A stretch of 44,330 nucleotides of DNA from Anaerolineae bacterium (GTDB taxonomy: Bacteria; Chloroflexota; Anaerolineae; Anaerolineales; Villigracilaceae). This document shows positions 9,314 to 18,629 of this stretch, one piece after another. Where the stretch lies: positions 1-44,330 of the forward strand of contig JABGQU010000007.1 in assembly GCA_018648605.1 (NCBI GenBank), given 5' to 3'. The position numbers were made by a program, and so were the translations under genes. Under the pieces are notes generated by a model, which was given only the letters and a program-made list of their open reading frames with translations, was not told the DNA's origin and made no database searches. Numbering within the stretch: the first letter of the stretch is position 1; each line of letters starts with the position of its first letter.

Positions 9314-11194
9314 TCACTGACATAAACCCGCCTTTTTTGCTTTCTTTTCGACGTCTTCAGTACCTGCGCCGTATTCGCAAACAGCTTGCCAGGGTTCGTA
9401 ATGGGTATTGAAAGCATCTTCAAAGAGAATGCTGCCATCACGAAAAACTGTGCGATTAACAGCGACATCTGCGCCTTCGGCATCCCAATCGACTTGTTCG
9501 ATCTCGTTCTTTTCGAGTTCGTCGTTAACCTGGAAGAGTGGCTCAGGAGCAGGGACAATATTTTGGGGTCCTGAAGTCTGCCAATCGACGCTACGACCAT
9601 CGGATGTGGAGTAGAATTTCCAGGTCAATCTTCGGGCTGATCCATCGGGATAAGTCTCCATCAACAGCCAGTTGGGGGTATTGTTCGTAAATTGAAAATC
9701 GACAAGTGGAATATAAACGGTTGCATCCAGCCCAACTAAACTGGCTTCACGTCCGCCGCTGGCGCTTTGCTCATAATAATAAACGCGATAGGCGTGTGAA
9801 TGTCGTTCCGCAATCGGCATACCGGAAAAGAAGGCTGTGCGGAAAAGCGTAGTACTAACCTGACAAACGCCGCCACCCACGCCTTTGATCGTGCGTCCGC
9901 CATAGATGATGAGAGCTTCAGCATAGCCATTTTCAAGACTAATATCACCGAGCACGCTCGCCATCGAGAAGGTCTCCCCCGGGGCGATCAAAACACCGTG
10001 AAATGCCAATGCGGCTGTCGTTATATTTTGAATACGCTCGGGACTGGAGCCATAGAAATAAGATGTTTCAGAGTGCACCAATTCGGTGATGCCCAACTCG
10101 GCAGCGGATGTGGTCTCGACAACAGTCGGGGTATCGGAAATGACCTGCACGGGGATATCGTGTGCGCCCGCCAAAATCTGATCGTGGATAAAGGCTTTAC
10201 TGGCTTCCATATCAACGATGCGCCCGATCAGTGAAGTTTGCAGCACTTCAAGTTGACGAGTATCGTCGTTGAAGATAAAACGCGCATTTTCGGCGGGACG
10301 GTCGACTTCGGCTGCGATACCGGTCAGGATCTCGTGCAAGACGCCCGCTTCGAGCGCGACCTCGAGGTTGCTTCCATTATCTGAGGTTCTTTTCTGTACC
10401 ACAAGCATATTCGCCACGGTCTCGACGTTGAATACCCAGGGACCGGGATCCTGAAATTCGTTGGCACCGGGCAAGCTCAGGCGCAAGGGCGCGCTCAAAA
10501 TTTGACGGGCAACTTCGGCTTGGGAGGAGACATCCAAAAGAGCGGGGGGAACTTCGTCTACAAAAATATGCACTTCCCCGTCACGGAAAGTTTCAAGTTG
10601 GTTACTGAGGGCGATCAGTGTTGAATCGACGTTGAGATAGCGTCCCATTTGCCCGGGTCGGGCGACAACTTCGATGCCTTGGATATGGAGATTGGCTTCG
10701 ATGGGCTGTTGATCTATTTCAAAGGCGAGACGCTGCAAATAGGCGTAGGCGACACTTTGGTCGAAGATGATCGCGGCATCGGCACTCGTGCCTGTGCGGC
10801 GGGCGTCTAATTGATCACCAAATGCGCCAAAAAGACCGCCGGAGCGTCCCAGCTTATACGCGGACTGCGCAGACGCAGAGGCATCGAAGACCATGCCCAA
10901 CTCGGCGGGCGAGGCTGCCCAGATACGTTCGCCATCGCGCAGCAAGATTTGTCCCGAATAAGGGAAGGCCAAACGCTGATTGAGCGTAACAGAGGCATCG
11001 GCCGGGCTCATGCCCGAGAGATCGACGCCCGCAACGGAGACGCCAGGAAAGATACGCCCGGCATAGACGAGTTGGTAACCCAGCGACCAGACGAGGATGG
11101 CCGCAAGGAAGATAATGAAACCACCAACCAGCGCAGCAAGAACTTGCATCGCGATATTAGCGTTATTCGAGGGGGTATATGACGTTGTGGTCAT
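9314..11194 (-). CDS. VanW family protein with N-terminal TM segment and putative peptidoglycan-binding region
   Basis: APGETFSMASVLGDISLENGYAEALIIYGGRTIKGVGGGVCQVSTTLFRTAFFSGMPIAERHSHAYRVYYYE. Confidence 0.93.
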   Translation of the reverse strand: MTTTSYTPSNNANIAMQVLAALVGGFIIFLAAILVWSLGYQLVYAGRIFPGVSVAGVDLSGMSPADASVTLNQRLAFPYSGQILLRDGERIWAASPAELGMVFDASASAQSAYKLGRSGGLFGAFGDQLDARRTGTSADAAIIFDQSVAYAYLQRLAFEIDQQPIEANLHIQGIEVVARPGQMGRYLNVDSTLIALSNQLETFRDGEVHIFVDEVPPALLDVSSQAEVARQILSAPLRLSLPGANEFQDPGPWVFNVETVANMLVVQKRTSDNGSNLEVALEAGVLHEILTGIAAEVDRPAENARFIFNDDTRQLEVLQTSLIGRIVDMEASKAFIHDQILAGAHDIPVQVISDTPTVVETTSAAELGITELVHSETSYFYGSSPERIQNITTAALAFHGVLIAPGETFSMASVLGDISLENGYAEALIIYGGRTIKGVGGGVCQVSTTLFRTAFFSGMPIAERHSHAYRVYYYEQSASGGREASLVGLDATVYIPLVDFQFTNNTPNWLLMETYPDGSARRLTWKFYSTSDGRSVDWQTSGPQNIVPAPEPLFQVNDELEKNEIEQVDWDAEGADVAVNRTVFRDGSILFEDAFNTHYEPWQAVCEYGAGTEDVEKKAKKAGLCQ

Positions 11195-11208
11195 GGGGCG
11201 ATTATAAA

Positions 11209-11313
11209 GGGGAAAGTGGAAAGAGGGAAATGGAAAAAAGAAGGAAAAGGTTCACTACAAAAACACGAAGACCACAGAGAAAAACTTTGTGAATTCTGTG
11301 GCTTTATGGTAAG
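11209..11313. repeat. composite intergenic word repeat (GGAAAGTGGAAA-type plus CACGAAG/CTTTGTG-type)
   Basis: ggggaaagtggaaagagggaaatgg followed by ttcactacaaaaacacgaagaccacagag...ctctgtgg-like arms. Confidence 0.5.
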
Positions 11314-11315
11314 TT

Positions 11316-11900
11316 TTAGAACCATACTCTTGGTAACAACATCGGCGTTCGTTTTTGATACGCCGCATACTCGTCCCCGAACTCACGACAGAGTTTACGC
11401 TCTTCAAAATATGCCCCGATGACGATATAGATCGTCGCGCCGACATAAACAACGAGCATATTCTGAGTCATCAGCGGCGTGAGCCAGATGAAAAGCAAGC
11501 CAAAAGTATATAGGGGATGACGTGTGTGCTTGTAAAGCCCCTTGATAACCAGCTTGCCAGTTTTGTCCCCATTTAGAGAGGCGATCTGCCGCAATCCCGC
11601 AAATTCCCAGACATCGGTTTGGAGCAAGCCAACGATCAAACCAACTGTCGAGAGGAGCTGCCCGAAAAGCATTAGATACATCCACGGTGCGGAGGTTTGA
11701 TAAAGTGTTAGGTCGGGCAAGACACGCATCAACCAGAGAACGGGCACGAAGCTAATTGCCGAGAAGATATTATAGAAAAGACGGTAAAAGCGCATCGTCC
11801 CCGCGCCGAGTATTTTCTCAAGAAAGGCTTTAAATTTGAGAGATGCCATTAGTGAGTGTATAAGTCCCCATAAAGCTACCGATAAAATTAACCAGATCAT
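11316..11900 (-). CDS. membrane methyltransferase, isoprenylcysteine carboxyl methyltransferase/phospholipid methyltransferase-like
   Basis: GLYKHTRHPLYTFGLLFIWLTP and EERKLCREFGDEYAAYQKRTPMLLP. Confidence 0.8.
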   Translation of the reverse strand: MIWLILSVALWGLIHSLMASLKFKAFLEKILGAGTMRFYRLFYNIFSAISFVPVLWLMRVLPDLTLYQTSAPWMYLMLFGQLLSTVGLIVGLLQTDVWEFAGLRQIASLNGDKTGKLVIKGLYKHTRHPLYTFGLLFIWLTPLMTQNMLVVYVGATIYIVIGAYFEERKLCREFGDEYAAYQKRTPMLLPRVWF

Positions 11901-11918
11901 GTTTTACCTCTAATAAAA

Positions 11919-12005
11919 TAACCGCCAAGGCGCGAAGAACGCCAAGATGTTTTATAAAGACGCCAAGTTCTTATATCTCTTTCTCTCTTGGCGTCTTGGC
12001 GGTTA
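11919..12005. repeat. palindromic intergenic word repeat (CGCCAAG family)
   Basis: 11-bp perfect inverted termini TAACCGCCAAG (11919-11929)/CTTGGCGGTTA (11995-12005), with further CGCCAAG words inside. Confidence 0.8.
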
Positions 12006-12008
12006 AAA

Positions 12009-14546
12009 TTACCCAAACGCTGGCACTTCCACCGTCTCGCCACCCGTCTCAACCAAATAATAAGGCATCCATGCTACACCGAAATCATCTACAAAGATAT
12101 TCGTCTTCGTCGCAGCAATCGTCACCTCGCTGATATCGTTGACCACATCCCCCCAGCGATCACCGATCTCATCCAGTTTCGCCTTCAATTCGGTCTCAAG
12201 ATCGCGAATTTGGCGCTCGTAGTCGTCAATCGCTTCGATAGATTCTTCCACATCCGATTTAGCTTGCTGCGTCAGGCGTCGCTTTGTGAGTGAAGTCGTC
12301 ATTCGTCGGCGACGCTTGCTAAAAAGGCTCATCACATTCTCAGCGTGTGTGCCCATTTCTTCCATTTTGCGGTCTGAGAGCTCATCTTCATCCTGGCGCA
12401 ACTCGCGCTCTTCACGCTTCAAACGATTTTCAAGCGTATCCAGCTTGCGTTCAAATTTTGTACTGATCTTGTCGATCTCTGCATCACGTTTGTCACGGGC
12501 GGCATCTGCACAGGCACGCATAAATTCAGATTTCGAAACATCCGGGCCTGCGTAAACTTTCAAGGCCTCATTCGCACGGGCTCTCACCGTCATAGAGCGA
12601 TAGACCCAATCTTTGAAATCCCGTTTTAGGGCGTTCAGTGATTTCGATGCACTAAAAGGCGGCTCTAATGCCACAAAACGCGATTGCGGCGCAGGCATCC
12701 TGCCGAGCGCGTTCATTTGAATCTCACGCCCCGCTTCTTCCCAGCGGATCACGCCACGCGCGTTCACATTTGTCACCAATAGCGCCCGCGAAAGATCACT
12801 ATCCACGCCATATTTGGGCTTCAAAAAACGGACGGTTGCGGCAGCCAGCAAGGTTGGGCGGTATAGCATCCCGACTTGCTCAGCATCCGTGCCCATTGCG
12901 CGGTTCGCGGCATTAAACGCCTCAACGAGACTCAAATTGAAAGGTAAATAATGCTCGCTAAAACCGGATGGGACAACGGGTCTCGTTTCACTACTGCCAT
13001 CGTGCGGACGTTGTACGCGCTTCCGCTTAGGGCGGCGACGTTGCCCGTTAACGGGAACAGGTTGATAACTCGCGAGCGTTTCGCTCGTGGATTTTGGCTT
13101 GCTGACCGTTTCAGAATCATCTGCCGCCATCACGACATCTGCATCCCAATCCGCTCCCACAAGCTGATTCAACGCCGGGATTTGCGTGCGCGTCATCGGC
13201 CCCGCCAGATAATTCATCGCCCAGCGCGTGCGGAAAAGCGATGGCTGCTTCTCGTGGACATTATGTAAAATAAAAGCGCGTTTGCCGAGGCTCGAGATGA
13301 GCTTGTTATATGCCTGACGATTGAGACCACCTGCCGCGCTATCGAGTCCATCAAGCAAACGTTCCTTGTCTTGCTCAGTTTGGAGCTTGCCAATAAACCA
13401 GCTTCCGGCATTCGAGAGGGCTTTGTAATCGACATCGACAGGGTTCTGCGTAGCAAGCATCAGCCCGACGCCAAAAGCGCGCGCCTGCTTGAGCATCCGC
13501 AACAACGGCGGCTTGGACGGTGGGTTTTTCTGCGGCGGAAGATAACCGTAAATTTCATCCATGTATAGGAGTGCGCGCAATGATTTCGCGCCGCCTTGTG
13601 TACGCATCCAGGTTTCGACAGCCGAGAAAAGGAGCGTCACGAAGAACATGCGCTCGGTATCGCTGAGATGCGCGAGATAAAAAACGCTATGACGCGGGCG
13701 TCCATCAGGGGTGTATAACAGATCGGGGATATCAAGAGCTTGCCCTTCACGCCAAGTCTCGAAAGATGGCGCAGCAAGAATAGCATTAAGTTGCATTACG
13801 AGAGAAGTACGCGCCTTTGCCGGGAAGAAGGTATCAAGGGGCAAAGCGCCAAGTTTTTCGAAAGGCGGGTTTTGGGTTTGCAGAATCAGTTCGGTCAAGT
13901 CGAGGCTTTTGCCTTTGCTCCAGGCGTTCTCGAAAATATGTGAGAGCAAAATATGCTCACGTGAACGCAGTGGATCAATATCATTTTCACCGAGTAAACC
14001 CAACAAAGCCGTGACCGTGCTGGCAATTTTCTCGCGCAAAATTTCGCGATTCTCACGCCAATCAAGATCAGGGACAGCCAATGACGATAAAACACTGACG
14101 GGGATGCCCGCATCCGAGCCGGGGGTGTAAACGGCAAATTGAGCAGCATTTTTCAGCGCACGCAAACGGGATGAATCGATTCCCCATTTTTCAAGGCCGT
14201 CTTTCCATGTTTCTGCTGTTTTCATGGCAGCTTGCTCCACACTCACACCGCTGCGGCGTGCCGTTTCAGAATCGACCCAGGGTTCAAAGTCTTGCGGAGC
14301 AAGGTTAGGGAAATGAAGCAAGAGATTCGTTAGATCGCCTTTGGGGTCAATGATCAACGCGGGGATTCCCTGTAAGGCTGCCTCTTCAAGCAAGGTCACG
14401 CAAAGCCCTGTCTTTCCTGAGCCGGTCATACCTGTCACGATAGCGTGCGTGGTTAAGTCAGATGGATCGTAAAAAAGGGATTTCTTACCAGGCTCAGCCT
14501 GGGGATTTTCAAGATGACGACCAAGGTAAAATTGTTTATCAGACAT
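12009..14546 (-). CDS. HerA/DUF87-like ATP-binding protein with C-terminal coiled coil
   Basis: Walker A GMTGSGKTGLCVTLLEEAA; IIDPKGDLTNLLLHFP; YMDEIYGYLPP; LATQNPVDVDYKALSNAGSWFIGKLQTEQDK. Confidence 0.9.
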   Translation of the reverse strand: MSDKQFYLGRHLENPQAEPGKKSLFYDPSDLTTHAIVTGMTGSGKTGLCVTLLEEAALQGIPALIIDPKGDLTNLLLHFPNLAPQDFEPWVDSETARRSGVSVEQAAMKTAETWKDGLEKWGIDSSRLRALKNAAQFAVYTPGSDAGIPVSVLSSLAVPDLDWRENREILREKIASTVTALLGLLGENDIDPLRSREHILLSHIFENAWSKGKSLDLTELILQTQNPPFEKLGALPLDTFFPAKARTSLVMQLNAILAAPSFETWREGQALDIPDLLYTPDGRPRHSVFYLAHLSDTERMFFVTLLFSAVETWMRTQGGAKSLRALLYMDEIYGYLPPQKNPPSKPPLLRMLKQARAFGVGLMLATQNPVDVDYKALSNAGSWFIGKLQTEQDKERLLDGLDSAAGGLNRQAYNKLISSLGKRAFILHNVHEKQPSLFRTRWAMNYLAGPMTRTQIPALNQLVGADWDADVVMAADDSETVSKPKSTSETLASYQPVPVNGQRRRPKRKRVQRPHDGSSETRPVVPSGFSEHYLPFNLSLVEAFNAANRAMGTDAEQVGMLYRPTLLAAATVRFLKPKYGVDSDLSRALLVTNVNARGVIRWEEAGREIQMNALGRMPAPQSRFVALEPPFSASKSLNALKRDFKDWVYRSMTVRARANEALKVYAGPDVSKSEFMRACADAARDKRDAEIDKISTKFERKLDTLENRLKREERELRQDEDELSDRKMEEMGTHAENVMSLFSKRRRRMTTSLTKRRLTQQAKSDVEESIEAIDDYERQIRDLETELKAKLDEIGDRWGDVVNDISEVTIAATKTNIFVDDFGVAWMPYYLVETGGETVEVPAFG

Positions 14547-14645
14547 AAAGGCTCCGAGAGTAAAAAGAGGGAAAGGGATGATATTTCTTAGAACAAATGC
14601 GCTAGGACATAATTTACCCCATTATGGTCAAATTCGCAACAATTT

Positions 14646-14676
14646 AACAAAAAAAGAGCGGGAGCTGCCCGCTCTT
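14646..14676 (-). terminator. intrinsic terminator (minus strand)
   Basis: AAGAGCGGG-loop-CCCGCTCTT with T-run on the minus strand. Confidence 0.85.
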
Positions 14677-14680
14677 CATT

Positions 14681-15697
14681 TTAGTCATCATCATCTTCTT
14701 CATCGCCTTCATCTGGCATCGGTGTGGGCGTGGCAGTGGGAGTGCCGTTACCGCTCTCTTCTTCATCACCATGATCGTCATCGTCCGGGACGGGCGTGGA
14801 AGTTTCATCACTGCTTTCTTCCTCTTCATCCCCATCATTGCTATCACCATCGCTGCTATCATCGCCATCTTCGGGCTCTGGAGAAGGAGTGGTATCTTCA
14901 TCATCATCGCTGCCTTCATCACCTTCATCAGGCGTTTCAGTCTCTTCTGGCTCCTCGGCAAGATTATCTTCCACGTTTGCTGTTGGTATTTCTTCGTGAT
15001 CTTCTGATGAATGCCCACTCAAGACGATTTCACTGGCCAAGACAGTACCATCGGATTGTGTTTGCCCGCTCACGATAACATCCGTGCCAATGCTGATTGC
15101 AACATCCACCTGCGCATCTGCGGAAAGGATCACAGGCACGCCCGCGACCTCCCATTTGCTTCCGTTTAAGCTCGTTACAACGCCTTCAAAACGAATTGCC
15201 GCCAATTGCCCCATTCCGAGCAATTCTCGTACTTCTTCACGGCGCTCTTCTTCAAACTCTACTTTCAGGCTTGCTGTCTTGTCTGCACCTGCAAACCAGA
15301 AACGAGTACTTTCCCAGCCAAGTTTGACGGGATATAAACTCTCCCCTGGTAAGGCGGATGCCGAAACACGTACAAGCCCAGATCCGCTCACGAAAAAGAC
15401 GAGCACCAAGCCCAGAGCAACGGAGGCAAGCCTAAAGTCGAAGAGCGGTGCGCGCGGCGCGGGTGCTGCATCTCGCATTTGGGCGACATGTTGCAGCAGA
15501 CGGGCACGTCCACGATGAGCAATGTCATCCGGCACAGCAATCGACCCCAACATTTTTGAATCTAACGCTGCCTGTAAGAGGGGGCGCAGTTCATCAGCAT
15601 ATTCGGGATATTCACCCAAAGCGCCTTCTATATCCGCGCCGTGCTCAAAAATATTTTCAAGCATGGTTTCGAGAATTTCGTATTTTTTATTCTTCAT
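14681..15697 (-). CDS. DUF5667-like membrane protein with DUF5666-like domain and long Asp/Glu-rich C-terminal tail
   Basis: N-term MKNKKYEILETMLENIFEHGADIEGALGEYPEYADELRPLL; TM FRLASVALGLVLVFFVSGSG; acidic tail; start overlaps the sigma gene stop. Confidence 0.75.
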   Translation of the reverse strand: MKNKKYEILETMLENIFEHGADIEGALGEYPEYADELRPLLQAALDSKMLGSIAVPDDIAHRGRARLLQHVAQMRDAAPAPRAPLFDFRLASVALGLVLVFFVSGSGLVRVSASALPGESLYPVKLGWESTRFWFAGADKTASLKVEFEEERREEVRELLGMGQLAAIRFEGVVTSLNGSKWEVAGVPVILSADAQVDVAISIGTDVIVSGQTQSDGTVLASEIVLSGHSSEDHEEIPTANVEDNLAEEPEETETPDEGDEGSDDDEDTTPSPEPEDGDDSSDGDSNDGDEEEESSDETSTPVPDDDDHGDEEESGNGTPTATPTPMPDEGDEEDDDD

Positions 15698-16307
15698 AAT
15701 GCCACATCCCAATATTTTTGCGGAGGGTAGCTAAGGCACGAAATTGAAGCGCTTTAATGGCATTGCTTTTTTTCTTCATTGCAACCGCTGTTTCTTCAAG
15801 AGAGTATCCTTGCCCAAAGCGCAATGCAAGTACGGTTTGCTGGTCGGGCGTAAGGTGTTGATATGCTTCACGTGTAAGTGCATTTTGATGATTGCGCTCA
15901 GCCTCGTCTATAGGCGTCGTAGATCGATCGACCAGATCTTCTGGAAGTTCTATTACCGGACGACGATAGTGCTTTCTCAGATGGTCGGCAATTATATGCG
16001 AGGCAGTAGAGAGCATCCAGGCTTTGATATTTTTCTTTGGGCCACGTTTCTTTTTGGTCGCTTCGAGCAGGCGAAGAAAAACATCACTGGCAATATCTTC
16101 AGCGAGGCTATCATCATTAAGCCGATAGCGCACAAAGCGATAGATATCGGGAAAATACCGATCATATACTGAACTGATGACCTGCGGATCGAGGTTCCGC
16201 AGGCCATCTAGCTCATTGCTGTGTCGTTCTGTTTCAGATAAAGCTGCCACTTTTTCCATATCCAATTGAAAGAGAGTTTGAGATTGGCACATTTTACTAT
16301 ATAACAT
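15687..16307 (-). CDS. ECF-type RNA polymerase sigma-70 family factor
   Basis: DIYRFVRYRLNDDSLAEDIASDVFLRLLEA (region 2); LTPDQQTVLALRFGQGYSLEETAVAMKKKSNAIKALQFRALATLRK (region 4). Confidence 0.93.
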   Translation of the reverse strand: MLYSKMCQSQTLFQLDMEKVAALSETERHSNELDGLRNLDPQVISSVYDRYFPDIYRFVRYRLNDDSLAEDIASDVFLRLLEATKKKRGPKKNIKAWMLSTASHIIADHLRKHYRRPVIELPEDLVDRSTTPIDEAERNHQNALTREAYQHLTPDQQTVLALRFGQGYSLEETAVAMKKKSNAIKALQFRALATLRKNIGMWHYEE

Positions 16308-16357
16308 CTCGATTTCTCTCTCTTTCTGACAGGACGGGAATTCTTTACGATGGCTTC

Positions 16358-16930
16358 TTAGACACCCGGATCTACAACTGTGCTGCCGCCATTCGTGTCG
16401 TTGCCACTCGTGTCTGTGACACTTGTGTCGTCGTCATCCATGTCGTCATCATCACCGTCATCTTCATCATCGTCGCCATCATCGTCGTCAGCATCATCAT
16501 CGTCATCATGGTCATCAGCGTGATCGTCGTCGCTGTCATCGTCGTCAGCATCATCATCGTCATCATGATCATCAGCGTGGTCGTCGTCGCTATCATCGTA
16601 CATATCATCATCGCCAGATGAAAGGCTGTCTTCCAGCTCAACATAGTCGGCGATAAGGGCGCCACTCTCATTCAGCGTAGCTTCCACTTCAACCATGTTG
16701 CCGATTTCCAAACCAAGGGCTTCGATCATGGCAATATCTACAGTAACCACCTGTCCATCAACTATAACCTGGTCGCCATCAATAGACTCGATAAGCCCTG
16801 TAAATTCGATCGATGGAATATAATCTTCTGATTTAACTTGCTCTACACTTGCGGCTACAGGGGTCACGCCGGCTACGAGCAGTCCGAGTACCGTTAGGGT
16901 TGTCAGTACCAATAAGGTTTGTTTCTTCAT
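16358..16930 (-). CDS. secreted DUF5666-like protein with Asp/His-rich repeats
   Basis: Signal peptide; FTGLIESIDGDQVIVDGQVVTVD...VEVEATLNESGALIADYVELED; two SDDDHADDHDDDDDADDDD-like units. Confidence 0.75.
   Translation of the reverse strand: MKKQTLLVLTTLTVLGLLVAGVTPVAASVEQVKSEDYIPSIEFTGLIESIDGDQVIVDGQVVTVDIAMIEALGLEIGNMVEVEATLNESGALIADYVELEDSLSSGDDDMYDDSDDDHADDHDDDDDADDDDSDDDHADDHDDDDDADDDDGDDDEDDGDDDDMDDDDTSVTDTSGNDTNGGSTVVDPGV
16478..16591. repeat. two-copy 57-bp tandem repeat inside the acidic-protein CDS
   Basis: Near-identical units at 16478-16534 and 16535-16591, each encoding about 19 aa of DDDHADDHDDDDDADDDD. Confidence 0.85.
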
Positions 16931-17007
16931 TTGGTTTTATCCTCCAAGATAAATAATAGGTGTGTGTTATCTATACAGTCGTCAAAGGAGCAAAAAGGTT
17001 ACGGGGA

Positions 17008-17043
17008 ATAAAAATTGGATAGCAGCAACCTGCTATCCAATTT
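17008..17043 (-). terminator. intrinsic terminator (minus strand)
   Basis: 12-bp perfect stem ATTGGATAGCAG/CTGCTATCCAAT, minus-strand T-run TTTTTATT. Confidence 0.9.
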
Positions 17044-17089
17044 CAAAGTCAAAAGAAACTGTTTTTTTCTCCCAGCCTCTTGTGGAATA

Positions 17090-18616
17090 TTATGGCGCGT
17101 GGACAGTCAAATTATCAAAGCCAACGATGATACCGGGGTCATCGAAGACACCACCAACCAAACCGATATAGCCTTGAGAGATACTATCATCGGTAACGCT
17201 GGCGATCACGACATCATCTACAGAGAGGGTTAACTGATTCCCAATACAAGTAGCTGTCAATCGCCACGATGTTTTATTTTCGATAGCGGATCGATGCGCC
17301 CAATCGTGGAGGATCGTATACTCACCTTCTACATATTTATAAATGGTGTAGTAACCGTCTTCGTCCACTTCAAGTTTGTAATAGTTATCATTATCTACAT
17401 AGCGACAAATGATGCCAAAGCCGCCTGCGCCATTCGCAGATTGGATGATATTCACATCCACACTGATGATCACGTCACTAAACATCTCCTGGGTGTAATT
17501 TCCCCAAACATCATAATTGGGTTCATATACCTCGATCACATATTGCCCATCACGATAACCAGAAAATCCGGTAGAGGTGTCCTGATCGCTCCAACCACTT
17601 TGTCTGGATGAAAAATCATCCTCGATGAGCAAAGTCCCACTCACCTGAACAGGTGCTACAACAGGCGCAGCGTTTTCTTCGGCGACAAAATTGACTTCTC
17701 CGCGTTTGGCAGCTTCGATCAGCGGCAATGCGAGTTTTACAGGGCGCAATGCATTGATAAATCCGCCCGTCGGGACACAAGTGTCATCATCATCGACGTA
17801 GCCATCACGATTCGTGTCGGCGAGAACACGGCAATCTACAAATTGATCATCGCCGCCATAGCCAAGCTGGGTGGGGACGCCGATCAATTCACCGTTCTGA
17901 TTGACCGCCAAACCACCACTATTGCCTCCAGAGATCGTCGCGGAGGTTTTGATGAATGCACGCTGTCCAACACCATCTTCTGCTGTGAAACCACCAACTT
18001 CTCCGGATGTGAGCGTGATGGTCACCCCGCCAATGCCGGGATAACCCATAATGGTCAGTTTCCCGCCTAATTTGAGCGCGTCCGAGTCACCGAGGGAAAC
18101 GGCAGGCAAATTGAGAGAAGAACGATCCACGGGGTTACCGTTCATATCTGCTCTCACACGGATCACGGCGAGATCCAAACCTGCATTTACCTGCATCACT
18201 TCAGCGTAATAGCGCGGTTGCGCCGGATAGTTAGGGTCAGAAGTAAAAGCAACGACTAAATCCTGCACATCGTAGAATTTATCTGATAGGACAACATGCG
18301 CGTTGGTTAAGATCAAACCATCCGATGTGATGACAGAACCAGAACCAGACCAGCCTTCCACCATTTCGCCGTCTATCTCGACCAGTGCGATGATCTGCAC
18401 AACCGCTTCATATAAATTGGCAGGGCGATTGTCTTCTTCAGTGATATTCTGAGCAGGCTGCGCTGCGGGGGTAATAGCAGTGGAAGCATCGGCTGGCGGC
18501 TCATCACCAAAGAGAGCAACTAAGACGCCAAATCCACCTACCAAAAAGATGCCCCCCAGACAAAGCACAACCAGAGTGATAATGCCGCACGTCAACCAAG
18601 TATTTTTCTTATCCAT
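17090..18616 (-). CDS. membrane-anchored trypsin-like serine protease with C-terminal LamG/DUF1080-like domain
   Basis: Triad contexts LTNAHVV, LDLAVIRV, SGGNSGGLAVNQNGELIGV; C-term LLIEDDFSSRQSGWS...NYYKLEVDEDGYYTIYKYVEGE. Confidence 0.88.
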   Translation of the reverse strand: MDKKNTWLTCGIITLVVLCLGGIFLVGGFGVLVALFGDEPPADASTAITPAAQPAQNITEEDNRPANLYEAVVQIIALVEIDGEMVEGWSGSGSVITSDGLILTNAHVVLSDKFYDVQDLVVAFTSDPNYPAQPRYYAEVMQVNAGLDLAVIRVRADMNGNPVDRSSLNLPAVSLGDSDALKLGGKLTIMGYPGIGGVTITLTSGEVGGFTAEDGVGQRAFIKTSATISGGNSGGLAVNQNGELIGVPTQLGYGGDDQFVDCRVLADTNRDGYVDDDDTCVPTGGFINALRPVKLALPLIEAAKRGEVNFVAEENAAPVVAPVQVSGTLLIEDDFSSRQSGWSDQDTSTGFSGYRDGQYVIEVYEPNYDVWGNYTQEMFSDVIISVDVNIIQSANGAGGFGIICRYVDNDNYYKLEVDEDGYYTIYKYVEGEYTILHDWAHRSAIENKTSWRLTATCIGNQLTLSVDDVVIASVTDDSISQGYIGLVGGVFDDPGIIVGFDNLTVHAP

Positions 18617-18629
18617 CTTTACTCCTTTA

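Noticed and set aside
14578-15078. His/Leu-rich plus-strand ORF of 166 aa
   Set aside because: Antisense of the Asp/Glu-rich tail of the DUF5667-like gene; GAT/GAA runs read in reverse
16423-16656. His/Arg-rich plus-strand ORF, and possible CRISPR-like repetition
   Set aside because: Low-complexity Asp codon repeats of the DUF5666-like CDS; no spacer-repeat structure
16940-16995. ECF-type promoter upstream of the DUF5666-like gene (GTAACC-type -35)
   Set aside because: Only a partial match and no second copy upstream of the sigma gene, so autoregulation cannot be supported
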